From Aldehydirespirator sp965117015 (lineage in GTDB: Bacteria; Actinomycetota; Acidimicrobiia; Acidimicrobiales; Aldehydirespiratoraceae): 64,000 bases of DNA. The position numbers and the translations under genes are program-made. Positions 52,029-61,399 of the stretch are shown here, one piece after another. Each line of letters begins with the position of its first letter. Within the stretch, counting starts at the first letter, position 1. Below the pieces are notes generated by a model, which saw only the letters and a program-made list of their open reading frames with translations, was not told where the DNA came from and made no database searches. The stretch is from positions 3,579,660 through 3,643,659 of the forward strand of contig OZ220747.1 of assembly GCA_965117015.1 (NCBI GenBank), given 5' to 3'.

Positions 52029-52694
52029 CTACGTGGCCCGCGCCGGACGCCTGAGCGACCGGGTGAAGGCGCGGGTTGCGAAATGATTCGGCGGCGCCGT
52101 TCGACACCGTCGAGCCCCTAGGGGCCAACGCAGCAGTGTACGAGGACCGCAGGCCGACCGCGCCGACCGCAGCGGCACGAGCCGCACCCTCACCCGGCGC
52201 ACACCGACGAAGCCGGCCGGGTCGCTGTAGGCCCCTTCCAGCCGCACGCTGAAGTGCAGCCGCTCACCGGCGACGCCGATCACTGCGCCCTGATCGAGGG
52301 CGGTGCCGACCCGCACGCTGAGGCGCTGGAGGTACGAGTACGAGCTGACCAGCCCTCCGCCGTGGTCGACGGTCACGTGGAGGTTTCCGGCCACCGCGCC
52401 CGCGAACACGACGGTGCCGGAGGCTGCGGCCCGCACCACGTCTCCGGGCTCGGTGTCGTACTCGATGCCGCGGTTGCCCGGACCGTAGGGATCCTCCGGC
52501 GGGCGGAACGGATCGGCCACCGGCGCGTCCACCGGCGGGCGGAACACCGGCCGCTCGTGGTGCGTCGCGGCAGCGGCCGCAGCGGGCGGCATCGTCGCGA
52601 CCAGGGCCATGGTCACGGTCGGCACGAAGAGAAGCCACGCGGCGCGCCGGTGCCGGCGCGCCAGGAATCTGCAAAGAAGACATGGGCACCACAT
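52029..52694 (-). CDS. Degenerate M23 (LytM-like) secreted protein
   Basis: About 221 residues. An N-terminal hydrophobic segment (AAWLLFVPTVTMALVATM) precedes a LytM fold (VRAAASGTVVFAGAVAGNLH, VTVDHGGGLVSSYSYLQRLS, RLHFSVRLEG). The first zinc motif HxGxD is replaced by NRGIEYD and the terminal HxH by RLHF, so it is probably non-catalytic, like divisome activators EnvC/NlpD. Residues after ~165 are Arg-rich and unlike the family. The gene sits just upstream of rpsB, a place where actinobacteria commonly have an M23 gene. Confidence 0.75.
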   Translation of the reverse strand: MWCPCLLCRFLARRHRRAAWLLFVPTVTMALVATMPPAAAAAATHHERPVFRPPVDAPVADPFRPPEDPYGPGNRGIEYDTEPGDVVRAAASGTVVFAGAVAGNLHVTVDHGGGLVSSYSYLQRLSVRVGTALDQGAVIGVAGERLHFSVRLEGAYSDPAGFVGVRRVRVRLVPLRSARSACGPRTLLRWPLGARRCRTAPPNHFATRAFTRSLRRPARAT

Positions 52695-52852
52695 GGGGCG
52701 CTCCCCGGGTAGAGGCCTTGCGGGGAAGCGCCGACCGCAGTCGCGGCCCAGGCCCGCAGCGGCCGCTTCACCAAGACCAAGCCGCGAGCACCCGCCACGA
52801 TAGGGTCCGGCATCCAGTATGCAACCATTGCAAGGCTTGTATATTCACTGTT

Positions 52853-53821
52853 ATGATCGAAATGATGTTGCAGACACCGTGCAAGGCCGATGCTCAGCGA
52901 GCGGCTGATGCGCTGGCGCAGGCCGGCGCGGCGCGTGTGCTCCTGTTCGGATCGCTCGCGCGGGGCGAGGCCGGCGAGGGCAGCGACATCGATCTTGTCG
53001 CCGTGTTCGACGATCTCGACTACGCCCAGCGCCGCAGCAGGCGGCTCGAGCTGGCCGGCCTGGCGCGAGCCGCCTCGGGCCACCGGGTCGACGTGCACGT
53101 GACCGACCGCCCGGAGTGGCGGGTTCGAACCGAGCAGGTGCTCACATCATTCGAGCGTCGCATCGCCGCTCACGCGGTGCCTTTGACCGACACGCCGCCA
53201 GGTGACGTGTCCTGGGAGAAGGAGATCGGCTTGCCGGCAAGCGACGTGCACGAGTCTGCGGCTCGGCTGAAGGACACACTGAGGGCGCTCATTGCCCTCG
53301 AAGGCGAGCTCGCCCCCTACCGGTCCGAGGTGCTGTCCCTCGACGAGGCTCGCTACGACGACTACACCGCCGTGTTGGAGGCGAGGATGGTGCAGTGCTG
53401 CGCCTCCGTGCAAGCCATCATCGAGACGGCCCTCAAGTCGATGCTCCACATAGCGCCCGGAGCGCCGCTCGACCGCTGGACCCACGATGTCGAGCTGCTC
53501 GCCGGCGGGCTCGCCGAACCGCACCGCAGCGAGATCCGGGCGCTTCTCGCGCCGGTGCCGCCGCCCGGCATCACGGTGTGGCGCAGCGCGGGCGTGTACG
53601 GCTCCGAACACGAGGAGGAGACCGCGGCCCTGACCCCCGACGTGGCCGTGCGTCTAGTGGAGATCGCCTGCACCACCGCCGAGCGCGCCGCCGCTGCGCT
53701 GGCTGCAACGACGGGAGAGGCGAGCGTCGTGAGCAGCGTCAGGCGCAAGGTCGCGGACATCCGCGACTACATGGCCGGGCACGACCTCGTAAGCGGCCGC
53801 CCGACCCAGCCAGAGCGCTGA
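52853..53821 (+). CDS. Single-chain MNT nucleotidyltransferase-HEPN protein
   Basis: A 322-residue protein. Residues 15-90 are a minimal nucleotidyltransferase domain. GSLARGEAGEGSDIDL (33-48) gives the G-S and D45/D47 pair, and D80 in HRVDVHV is the third acid. Residues ~125-300 look like a HEPN helical bundle: RMVQCCASVQAIIETALKSM, then DRWTHDVELLAGGL. An Rx5H (R304/H310) near the C-terminus fits the HEPN RNase pattern. MNT and HEPN are usually separate antitoxin and toxin genes (MntA/HepT); here they are joined. TATATT 7 bp before ATG 52853 suggests a leaderless transcript. Other starts at 52862 and 52865 are possible. Confidence 0.75.
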   Translation: MIEMMLQTPCKADAQRAADALAQAGAARVLLFGSLARGEAGEGSDIDLVAVFDDLDYAQRRSRRLELAGLARAASGHRVDVHVTDRPEWRVRTEQVLTSFERRIAAHAVPLTDTPPGDVSWEKEIGLPASDVHESAARLKDTLRALIALEGELAPYRSEVLSLDEARYDDYTAVLEARMVQCCASVQAIIETALKSMLHIAPGAPLDRWTHDVELLAGGLAEPHRSEIRALLAPVPPPGITVWRSAGVYGSEHEEETAALTPDVAVRLVEIACTTAERAAAALAATTGEASVVSSVRRKVADIRDYMAGHDLVSGRPTQPER

Positions 53822-53993
53822 CACTAGGAGACTGATGGCAAGTCGGCCCCTAGCGGACCACTACCGGCATCGATTTCGAGACGGACGGGACTAGAGGCGG
53901 GCCCGGGCGGCGCGCAGGCGAGCAAGCACGGTGTTCCGGACCAGCAGGCGCATCGGCTCCCACAACGGTGGAATTCTAAAGTTCGGCAGCCTG

Positions 53994-56900
53994 CTATTCC
54001 CGCCACTCCGGCGCTCTTAGGTCGCAGACCACGAAGGCACAACGCTGAAGGTGAGGCGGCAACGAGGACCACCATGAAATGTGATCGTGAAACGGGCACG
54101 GGCGGGCCTGGCCGAGACCACAAGTTATGTACTGGCGGTTGCTCTCGACACTGTACTGTAAGTCGACAAACAGTTGGAAGGTGTTTTCATACAAAGGCTG
54201 AAAGCGAGTCGGCTCGACCGAAGGTTGATCGGCAGGAGTTTGCGGTTGAGGGTCGCCGATTATCTGTGCGGTCGGGTCGAAGCTCGGCCGGACTGATGCG
54301 TAGCCTTCCACACGTGCCGTGCAGGTAGTGAGGTGTCGTTGCAGGTGTGGCTGGAAGGACTTCGACGTGAGTTCAGTGTGGGAGCTATCCGCCGCGAGGT
54401 CGCCGACTTCCACCCGTTCGACTAGGTGCCTGGTGTTGCTTCTTCCGTCAACCCTGTACGTACTGACGACAAGATCGGTCAATGGCACCCTCGCGGTCAC
54501 TGTGAACCGGACAAAGTCCTGTTTCTGGAACACGAAACACTCGGTCCTGAGGATGAGAGGCGAGGGCTGTGCATCGCCGGCGGTGACCGCCACGGATTCT
54601 GTGCAGTAGTACGCGGTGCCCACCCTCGTGCAGACCCCGTAGTAGTACGTCCCGGATGTGGACGGCGCGGTCAGCGTGATGTCCTGGTGGCTGATCGCGT
54701 GCGGTTCCAGACCGTTCACTCTTCCGCTACCCACCCACGTATCCGCCGTGGTAATTGTCTCGTCGATGGAGCGGTAGTACTCGAGGCTGGCGGCCTGAGA
54801 GTGTGAACTGCCGCGGTTGACGAGGGTGGCCTTGAGCGTGAACCCCTCTCCAGTGGCCGGGGTGCTGTCGCTGACGGTAGGCAAGAGGATCAGGAGATCG
54901 GGAAGTCTGACGGTCACCGCCACCACCGAGCAGTTGTTGGTCGTGTCCGCCTCGCCGGACACCCCGTCCACGCACACCCCGTAGTAGTACGTCCCGGGTG
55001 TTGACGGCGCCTCGAGCGGACCGACCGTTCCAATGTCACGGCTGCTATACGGCTCCAGTGGAGCCATCAGGTCATACGCCAACTCCGTGTCGGTGCTTGT
55101 AACGAGAGCATCTCCCGAGAGGTAGACCCGCATGGTGGTGAACCCTGACCAACTGTTGCCTTGATTGTGCAGGGCGTCGATGTGCAACTCGAAGTCAGAA
55201 CCCGTTTCCGGGCTGCCCGGACTGACCGTAAGCGTGTCGAGCACCAGATCGGGCCGACCCGCTACGATGGCTAGAGCGGGCGAGCAGTTGTTCGCCGTAT
55301 CGGAGTCGTCGCCCGTCGAAACCACGCAGGCCCCGTAGTAGTACGTGCCGGGCGTGGACGGCGCTCGTGGATCGCTGTACAGGTAGGCGGTTTCCGAGGC
55401 ATTGAGCGCGCTGACGGTGCGGGAGTCGATCCGCTCGTCACTGCTGGTGATGGTCGAGTCGGTCGAGCGATAGAAGCTCAGCATGGCCGATGCGGAGGCG
55501 GCATTTCCCTGGTTGCGGACGGCGACGACCACGCGGAACTGCTTTCCGACCGTCTGGGTGTTCGTACTGACCTCAGGCGTGTCGAGTACGAGATCCGGGC
55601 CCAGTGCGACGGCCACCGAGCAGTTGTTGGTCGTGTCCGCCTCACCGGACACCGAATCCACGCACGCCCCGTAGTAATGCGGCCCCGGGGTGGACGGCGC
55701 GGCCAGACTCACCGACCCGTCTGCGCTCTGCGAGGCGTCGAGACCGGACACCGGGTCGGCACCGACGGCCGTGTCGGCGGTTGTGATCGTCGAGTCGCTC
55801 GACCGGTAGAAGCGCAGGGTGCTGGAGCCGGATGCGCTGTTGCCCTCGTTACGGACCGTGGCGCTCAGCGCGAGGTTCGCTCCCGCGGCCTGGGCAATCT
55901 CGCTGACCGTGGGCGCGTCCACCACCAGGTCCGGGGCGACCGTGACCGCGACCGCCGATGAGCAGTTGTTGGTGGTGTCGGACTCGGTGCCGTCGGTATC
56001 CACGCACGCCCCGTAGTAGTACGTCCCCGGCGTAGCCGGCGCGATCAGGCCGATCGACCCGCGTGCGCTCCGTAGGGCGTCGAGATAGGGCACCGGGTCG
56101 CTGCCTACGGCCGCGTCGGCGGTAGTGATCGTGGGGTCGCTGGACCGGTAGTAGCGCACGGTGGTGGACCAGGAATGGCCGTTGCCCACGTTGCGGACCG
56201 TGGCGCTCAGCGTGAAGGACGCTCCCGCGGCCGGAGCGCTGCTGCTGACCGTGGGCGCTTCGACCACCAGGTCGGGGGCAACCCGGATCTCGACTATGGA
56301 CGAGCAGTTGTTGGCGGTGTCCGCCTCACCGGGCACCGCGTCCACGCAGGCTCCGTAGTAGTACGTCCCCGGAGTAGCCGGCACGATCAGGCTCACCGAC
56401 CCTGATGCGCTCTGCGATGCGCTGAGACCGGACACCGGGTCGCTGCCCGCGGCCGTCTCGGCCATCGTCGAGAAGAGCAAGGCTGCCTCGTAGTGGAAGT
56501 GCAGGTTGGTGGGGCTGGATGAGCCGTTGCCCTGGTTGCGCACGGTGGCGCTCAGCGTGAAGGACGCTCCAGCCCTCGGGGTGGCGGTGCTCACCGTCGG
56601 CGCATCCACCACGAGGTCGGGGGAGGGTGCCGCGCCTGCCGTCACCGTGACCGCGACCGCGGACGAGCAGTTGTTGGTCGTGTCCGCCTCACCAGACACC
56701 GAGTCCACGCAAGCCCCGTAGTAGTACGTCCCCGGCGTGGCCGGCGCGGTCAGGCCCACCGAAGCGCCCGCGCTCTCCGATGCGCTCAGACCAGGCACCG
56801 GATCGCTGCCCACAGCCGTGTCGGCGGTGGTGATCGTCGAATCGCCGGACCGGTAGTAGCGCAGCGTGGTGGGGCTCGATGAGCCGTCGCCCTGGTTTCG

Positions 56901-59900
56901 CACGTCGGCGCTCAACGTCAAGGATGTTCCCTGAGCCGGAGCTCTCTCGCTGACCGTGGGCGCATCCACCACCACGTCGGCAGCGGGTACGTCGCCTGCC
57001 GTCACCGTGACCGCGACCGCGGACGAGCAGTTGTTGGTCGTGTCCGCCTCACCGGACACCGAGTCCACGCACGCCCCGTAGTAGTAAGTCCCCGGCGTAG
57101 CCGGCGCGGCCAGCGGGGGCGTCGAGTTGCTGGCGCTCTGCGATGCGCTGAGACCGGGCACTGAGTCGGTGGCCAGGATCCTGTCGAAGATGGTGATCGT
57201 CGAGTCGCTGGATTCGTAGTAGCGCAGGGTGGTGGGACTCGATGAGCCGTCGCCCTGGTTTCGCACGGTGGCGTTCAGCGTGAGGGGTTCTCGCGTGACT
57301 GGAGCGCTCTCGCTGACCGTCGGCGGGTCCACGACCAGGGCGGGGGCGGGCGCCATGCCCACCGTCACGGTCACCGCGGACGAGCAGTTGTTGGTCGTGT
57401 CCGCCTCACCAGACACCGAGTCCACGCAAGCCCCGTAGTAGTAAGTCCCCGGCGTGGCCGGCGCGGTCAGGCCCACCGAAGCTCCCGCGCTCTCCGATGC
57501 GCTCAAACCAGGCACCGGATCGCTGCCCACAGCCGTGTCGGCCGAGGTGATCAACGGGTCGCTAGAGCGATAAAAGCGCAGGATGGTCGAGCCAGATGCA
57601 CCGTTGCCGTCGTTGCGGACGGTCGCGCCCAGCGTAAAGGATGATCCTGCGAGCGGGCTGGCGCTGCTCACGGTCGGCGTGCCCACCACCAGATCAGGGA
57701 CGGGCGCCGCGCCCGCCGTCACGGTCACCGCGGACGAGCAGTTGTTGGTCGTGTCCGCCTCACCAGACACCGAGTCCACGCACGCCCCGTAGTAGTAAGT
57801 CCCCGGCGTGGCCGGCGCGGTCAGGCCCACCGAAGCTCCCGCGCTCTCCGATGCGCTCAGACCAGGCACCGGATCGCTGCCCACAGCCGTGTCAGCCGAG
57901 GTGATCGACGGGTCGCTAGAGCGATAAAAGCGCAGGATGGTCGAGCCAGATGCACCGTTGCCCTGGTTGCGGACGGTCGCGCTCAACGTGAGGGGCGCTC
58001 CGGCAAGCAGGGCGGCGCTGCTCACGGTCGGCGTGCCCACCACCAGATCAGGGACGGGCGCCATGCCGACCGTCACGGTCACCGCGGACGAGCAGTTGTT
58101 GGTCGTGTCCGCCTCACCAGACACCGAGTCCACGCACGCCCCGTAGTAGTAAGTCCCCGGCGTGGCCGGCGCGGTCAGGCCCACCGAACCGCCCGCGCTC
58201 TCCGATGCGCTCAGACCAGGCACCGGATCGCTGCCCACAGCCGTGTCAGCCGAGGTGATCGACGGGTCGCTAGAGCGATAGAAGCGCAGGATGGTCGAGC
58301 CAGATGCACCGTTGCCCTGGTTGCGGACGGTCGCGCTCAACGAGAGGGATGATCCTGCGGCAGGTGCGAACTCGCTCACCGCAGGCCGGTCCACGACCAG
58401 TCCGGGGGCGGGCGCCGCGCCTGCCGTGACCGCGACCGCGGACGAGCAGTTGTTGGTCGTGTCCGCCTCACCAGACACCGAGTCCACGCACGCCCCGTAG
58501 TAGTAAGTCCCCGGCGTGGCCGGCGCGGTCAGGCCCACCGAACCGCCCGCGCTCTCCGATGCGCTCAGACCAGGCACCGGATCGCTGCCCACAGCCGTGT
58601 CAGCCGAGGTGATCGACGGGTCGCTAGAGCGATAGAAGCGCAGGATGGTCGAGCCAGATGCACCGTTGCCCTGGTTGCGGACGGTCGCGCTCAACGAGAG
58701 GGATGATCCTGCGGCAGGTGCGAACTCGCTCACCGCAGGCCGGTCCACGACCAGTCCGGGGGCGGGCGCCGCGCCTGCCGTGACCGCGACCGCGGACGAG
58801 CAGTTGTTGGTCGTGTCCGCCTCACCAGACACCGAGTCCACGCACGCCCCGTAGTAGTAAGTCCCCGGCGTGGCCGGCGCGGTCAGGCCCACCGAAGCTC
58901 CCGCGCTCTCCGATGCGCTCAGACCAGGCACCGGATCGCTGCCCACAGCCGTGTCGGCCGAGGTGATCGACGGGTTGCTAGAGCGATAGAAGCGCAGGAT
59001 GGTCGAGCCAGATGCACCGTTGCCGTCGTTGCGGGCGGTCGCGCCCAGCGTAAAGGATGATCCTGCGAGCGGGCTGGCGCTGCTCACGGTCGGCGTGCCC
59101 ACCACCAGATCAGGGACAGGCGCCGCGCCCACCGGCGGCCCTGGGATGCGCTCCCTCTCCTCCTCGAGGTTCCCGGTGTGAGCCGGGGGCGAGGTCGTCG
59201 GTGCTGAGCCGATCAGTTCGGCAGGGGCGCTGCTGTCGATGGCCGAGCAGCCGAAGCTGTTGCAGGCCACCACCCAGTAGTAGTTGTCGTCGTCGTCGTC
59301 GGGGCTGGCGTGGGTGTAACTGGTGCCCGCCACACCGGCGGCGAGCTCCTCACAGAAGCTCACACCCCCACGCCTCAGCCGGCAGGCCGAACCGAAGAAA
59401 TCGTCGTAGTAGACGGTGTAGGAATCCGCGCCCGCCGAAGCATCCCAACGAAGCACAATCGCCGAACCGTCAAACTCATAACGCTGATTGCCAGGAGCCC
59501 CAGGAGGAGCACCGCCGAGCTGAGCGGGGTTGGCGCTGTCGATGGCCGAGCAGCCGAAGCTGTTGCAGGCCACCACCCAGTAGAAGTTGTCGTCGTCGGG
59601 GCTGGCGTGGGTGTAACTGGTGCCCGTCACACCGGCGGCGAGCTCCTCACAGAAACTCACACCCCCACGCCTCAGCCGGCAGGCCGAACCAAAGAAATCG
59701 TCGTAGTAGACGGTGTAGGAATCCGCGCCCGCCGAAGCATCCCAACGAAGCACAATCGCCGAACCGTCAAACTCATAACGCTGATTGCCAGGAGCCCCAG
59801 GAGGAGCACCGCCGAGCTGAGCGGGGTTGGCGCTGTCGATCTCCGAGCAGCCGAAGCTGTTGCAGGCCACCACCCAGTAGTAGTTGTCGTCGTCGTCGGG

Positions 59901-60638
59901 GCTGGCGTGGGTGTAACTGGTGCCCGCCACACCGGCGGCGAGCTCCTCACAGAAACTCACACCCCCACGCCTCAGCCGGCAGGCCGAACCGAAGAAATCG
60001 TCGTAGTAGACGGTGTAGGAATCCGCGCCCGCCGAAGCATCCCAACGAAGCACAATCGCCGAACCGTCAAACTCATAACGCTGATTGCCAGGAGCCCCAG
60101 GAGGAGCACCGCCGAGCTGAGCGGGGTTGGCGCTGTCGATGGCCGAGCAGCCGAAGCTGTTGCAGGCCACCACCCAGTAGTAGTTGTCGTCGTCGTCGGG
60201 GCTGGCGTGGGTGTAACTGGTGCCCGCCACACCGGCGGCGAGCTCCTCACAGAAGCTCACACCCCCACGCCTCAGCCGGCAGGCCGAACCGAAGAAATCG
60301 TCGTAGTAGACGGTGTAGGAATCCGCGCCCGCCGAAGCATCCCAACGAAGCACAATCGCCGAACCGTCAAACTCATAACGCTGATTGCCAGGAGCCCCAG
60401 GAGGAGCACCGCCGAGCTGAGCGGGGTTGGCGCTGTCGATGGCCGAGCAGCCGAAGCTGTTGCAGGCCACCACCCAGTAGTAGTTGTCGTCGTCGTCGGG
60501 GCTGGCGTGGGTGTAACTGGTGCCCGCCACACCGGCGGCGAGCTCCTCACAGAAGCTCACACCCCAGGCCGAACCGAAGAAATCGTCGTAGTAGACGGTG
60601 TAGGAATCCGCGCCCGCCGAAGCATCCCAACGAAGCAC
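53994..60638 (-). CDS. Giant FN3/CARDB repeat surface protein (main frame, 5' end disrupted)
   Basis: A 2214-codon frame lacking its own signal peptide. It begins inside a fibronectin-III-like domain and continues through four complete 100-residue FN3-like units (YEFDGSAIVLRWDASAGADS, then CNSFGCSAIDSANPAQL). A linker follows, then 13 CARDB domains of ~118 residues (LVVGTPTVSSASPLAG, GTYYYGACVDSVSGEADTTN). A unique C-terminal ~200-residue domain (LRTECFVFQKQDFVRFTV) ends it. CARDB domains are adhesion/cell-surface modules. The real N-terminus is encoded at 60547-61308 in another frame. The gap 53822-53993 downstream shows no gene. Confidence 0.8.
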   Translation of the reverse strand: MLRWDASAGADSYTVYYDDFFGSAWGVSFCEELAAGVAGTSYTHASPDDDDNYYWVVACNSFGCSAIDSANPAQLGGAPPGAPGNQRYEFDGSAIVLRWDASAGADSYTVYYDDFFGSACRLRRGGVSFCEELAAGVAGTSYTHASPDDDDNYYWVVACNSFGCSAIDSANPAQLGGAPPGAPGNQRYEFDGSAIVLRWDASAGADSYTVYYDDFFGSACRLRRGGVSFCEELAAGVAGTSYTHASPDDDDNYYWVVACNSFGCSEIDSANPAQLGGAPPGAPGNQRYEFDGSAIVLRWDASAGADSYTVYYDDFFGSACRLRRGGVSFCEELAAGVTGTSYTHASPDDDNFYWVVACNSFGCSAIDSANPAQLGGAPPGAPGNQRYEFDGSAIVLRWDASAGADSYTVYYDDFFGSACRLRRGGVSFCEELAAGVAGTSYTHASPDDDDDNYYWVVACNSFGCSAIDSSAPAELIGSAPTTSPPAHTGNLEEERERIPGPPVGAAPVPDLVVGTPTVSSASPLAGSSFTLGATARNDGNGASGSTILRFYRSSNPSITSADTAVGSDPVPGLSASESAGASVGLTAPATPGTYYYGACVDSVSGEADTTNNCSSAVAVTAGAAPAPGLVVDRPAVSEFAPAAGSSLSLSATVRNQGNGASGSTILRFYRSSDPSITSADTAVGSDPVPGLSASESAGGSVGLTAPATPGTYYYGACVDSVSGEADTTNNCSSAVAVTAGAAPAPGLVVDRPAVSEFAPAAGSSLSLSATVRNQGNGASGSTILRFYRSSDPSITSADTAVGSDPVPGLSASESAGGSVGLTAPATPGTYYYGACVDSVSGEADTTNNCSSAVTVTVGMAPVPDLVVGTPTVSSAALLAGAPLTLSATVRNQGNGASGSTILRFYRSSDPSITSADTAVGSDPVPGLSASESAGASVGLTAPATPGTYYYGACVDSVSGEADTTNNCSSAVTVTAGAAPVPDLVVGTPTVSSASPLAGSSFTLGATVRNDGNGASGSTILRFYRSSDPLITSADTAVGSDPVPGLSASESAGASVGLTAPATPGTYYYGACVDSVSGEADTTNNCSSAVTVTVGMAPAPALVVDPPTVSESAPVTREPLTLNATVRNQGDGSSSPTTLRYYESSDSTITIFDRILATDSVPGLSASQSASNSTPPLAAPATPGTYYYGACVDSVSGEADTTNNCSSAVAVTVTAGDVPAADVVVDAPTVSERAPAQGTSLTLSADVRNQGDGSSSPTTLRYYRSGDSTITTADTAVGSDPVPGLSASESAGASVGLTAPATPGTYYYGACVDSVSGEADTTNNCSSAVAVTVTAGAAPSPDLVVDAPTVSTATPRAGASFTLSATVRNQGNGSSSPTNLHFHYEAALLFSTMAETAAGSDPVSGLSASQSASGSVSLIVPATPGTYYYGACVDAVPGEADTANNCSSIVEIRVAPDLVVEAPTVSSSAPAAGASFTLSATVRNVGNGHSWSTTVRYYRSSDPTITTADAAVGSDPVPYLDALRSARGSIGLIAPATPGTYYYGACVDTDGTESDTTNNCSSAVAVTVAPDLVVDAPTVSEIAQAAGANLALSATVRNEGNSASGSSTLRFYRSSDSTITTADTAVGADPVSGLDASQSADGSVSLAAPSTPGPHYYGACVDSVSGEADTTNNCSVAVALGPDLVLDTPEVSTNTQTVGKQFRVVVAVRNQGNAASASAMLSFYRSTDSTITSSDERIDSRTVSALNASETAYLYSDPRAPSTPGTYYYGACVVSTGDDSDTANNCSPALAIVAGRPDLVLDTLTVSPGSPETGSDFELHIDALHNQGNSWSGFTTMRVYLSGDALVTSTDTELAYDLMAPLEPYSSRDIGTVGPLEAPSTPGTYYYGVCVDGVSGEADTTNNCSVVAVTVRLPDLLILLPTVSDSTPATGEGFTLKATLVNRGSSHSQAASLEYYRSIDETITTADTWVGSGRVNGLEPHAISHQDITLTAPSTSGTYYYGVCTRVGTAYYCTESVAVTAGDAQPSPLILRTECFVFQKQDFVRFTVTARVPLTDLVVSTYRVDGRSNTRHLVERVEVGDLAADSSHTELTSKSFQPHLQRHLTTCTARVEGYASVRPSFDPTAQIIGDPQPQTPADQPSVEPTRFQPLYENTFQLFVDLQYSVESNRQYITCGLGQARPCPFHDHISWWSSLPPHLQRCAFVVCDLRAPEWRE
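54640..59130 (-). repeat. CARDB tandem array, 354-bp period
   Basis: Thirteen units. Those between about 57230 and 59130 keep an exact 354-bp period and near-identical sequence; the units at 58291-58645 and 58645-58999 are almost indistinguishable. Units toward the 3' end of the gene (55 kb and lower) are more diverged and slightly different in length. The gradient suggests ongoing homogenisation at the 5' side. Confidence 0.88.
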
Positions 60639-60790
60639 AATCGCCCGTCAAACCACGCCTCAGCCGGCAGGCCGAACCGAAGAAATCGTCGTAGTAGACG
60701 GTGTAGGAATCCGCGCCCGCCGAAGCATCCCAACGAAGCACAATCGCCGAACCGTCAAACTCATAACGCTGATTGCCAGGAGCCCCAGGA
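59205..60790 (-). repeat. FN3 tandem array, 300-bp period
   Basis: Units repeat every 300 bp with near identity. A (GAC)n run coding for Asp varies among units (three, four or five Asp). The unit nearest the gene start is rearranged: 15 bp are missing at 60565. At about 60645-60655 most of an FN3 half-unit plus 4 bp are lost, giving the frameshift. Confidence 0.9.
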
Positions 60791-61308
60791 ACCTGGCCCG
60801 CGTTCGGGGTCGACGTGGGTGTCGTGGTTGATGTTGGTGTCGTGGTTGACGTTGGTGTCGTGGTTGACGTTGGTGTCGATGCCGTTGAATCGCCTACGGT
60901 CTCGATGAGCCAGGTTCCGTCCGCCTGTGCCTTCGCCACGAGGTTGTAGACCACGCCGTTGATGGTGAAGTTCTTAAGTTCGATGCTGCTCTCGCTGCTG
61001 AGGATGAGGAAGCGACCGCGCCCTGAGGAGTCGACCGAGAACTCGACGGTGGTCCCCGGATAGGTGCAGCTCTCGCCCGGCTCGACCACCAGCCCGGCAC
61101 TGCAGACTGTTTCGGTGCTCTGAGCAGCGGCGTGGACGCCGCTGGCCATGACGGAGAGGACGACGACGACAACAATCACCAGCTTCCAGCCCAGACGCCG
61201 GCTGGCAGCCAGCGAAGTGCGCGCGGTGCCAGGACCCGGCCCGCCCGTCGGCCGACTGACATTCGGGAAACCCGCTCCGGCCATAGCGGTAGTCTCGATG
61301 AACTTCAT
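60547..61308 (-). pseudogene. N-terminal part of the giant FN3/CARDB protein (frameshifted)
   Basis: Starts at ATG 61308. It has an unusually long N-region, then a membrane/signal segment (LVIVVVVVLSVMASGVHAAA), a ~100-residue domain with CSAGLVVEPGESC and FTINGVVYNLVAKAQADG, and a Thr/Ser/Pro linker (TSTTTP repeated). The first FN3 domain runs up to CRLRRG. At ~60650 the frame leaves the FN3 sequence (LTGDCASLG...) and ends at 60547, while the FN3 reading continues in the other frame. Together with 53994-60638 this was one ~2.4-kilo-residue secreted protein. Loss may be real, phase-variable or an assembly error in the repeats. Confidence 0.75.
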
Positions 61309-61312
61309 ATGG

Positions 61313-61334
61313 CAGTTTGATATGTAGCAAACTG
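61313..61334. promoter_or_regulatory. Dyad upstream of the giant surface-protein gene
   Basis: CAGTTTG (61313-61319) and CAAACTG (61328-61334) form a perfect 7-bp inverted repeat 5 bp upstream of the ATG at 61308. It lies in an AT-rich spot between divergent genes and is a possible operator or leader hairpin. Confidence 0.45.
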
Positions 61335-61399
61335 TATCTCGTGCTCGCTGCGCCGCCCTCGTTCACTGCCTAAGCGCCTGTCAGAGCCAAGGAGTATCT

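Noticed and set aside
52114..52125. Palindrome GCCCCTAGGGGC as an operator for rpsB
   Set aside because: It lies inside the M23-like frame, has a short arm length and no second copy; chance is likely in GC-rich DNA.
60547..60660. Programmed ribosomal frameshift joining the two parts of the giant gene
   Set aside because: No slippery heptamer was seen; the junction also lacks most of a repeat unit, which points to rearrangement.
54640..60790. Regular repeats as a possible CRISPR array
   Set aside because: Units of 300 and 354 bp are translated protein domains without short identical repeats and unique spacers.
59057..60908. Long Arg/Pro-rich plus-strand frames over the FN3 array
   Set aside because: They arise because the 300-bp units preserve all frames; the FN3 reading is on the minus strand.
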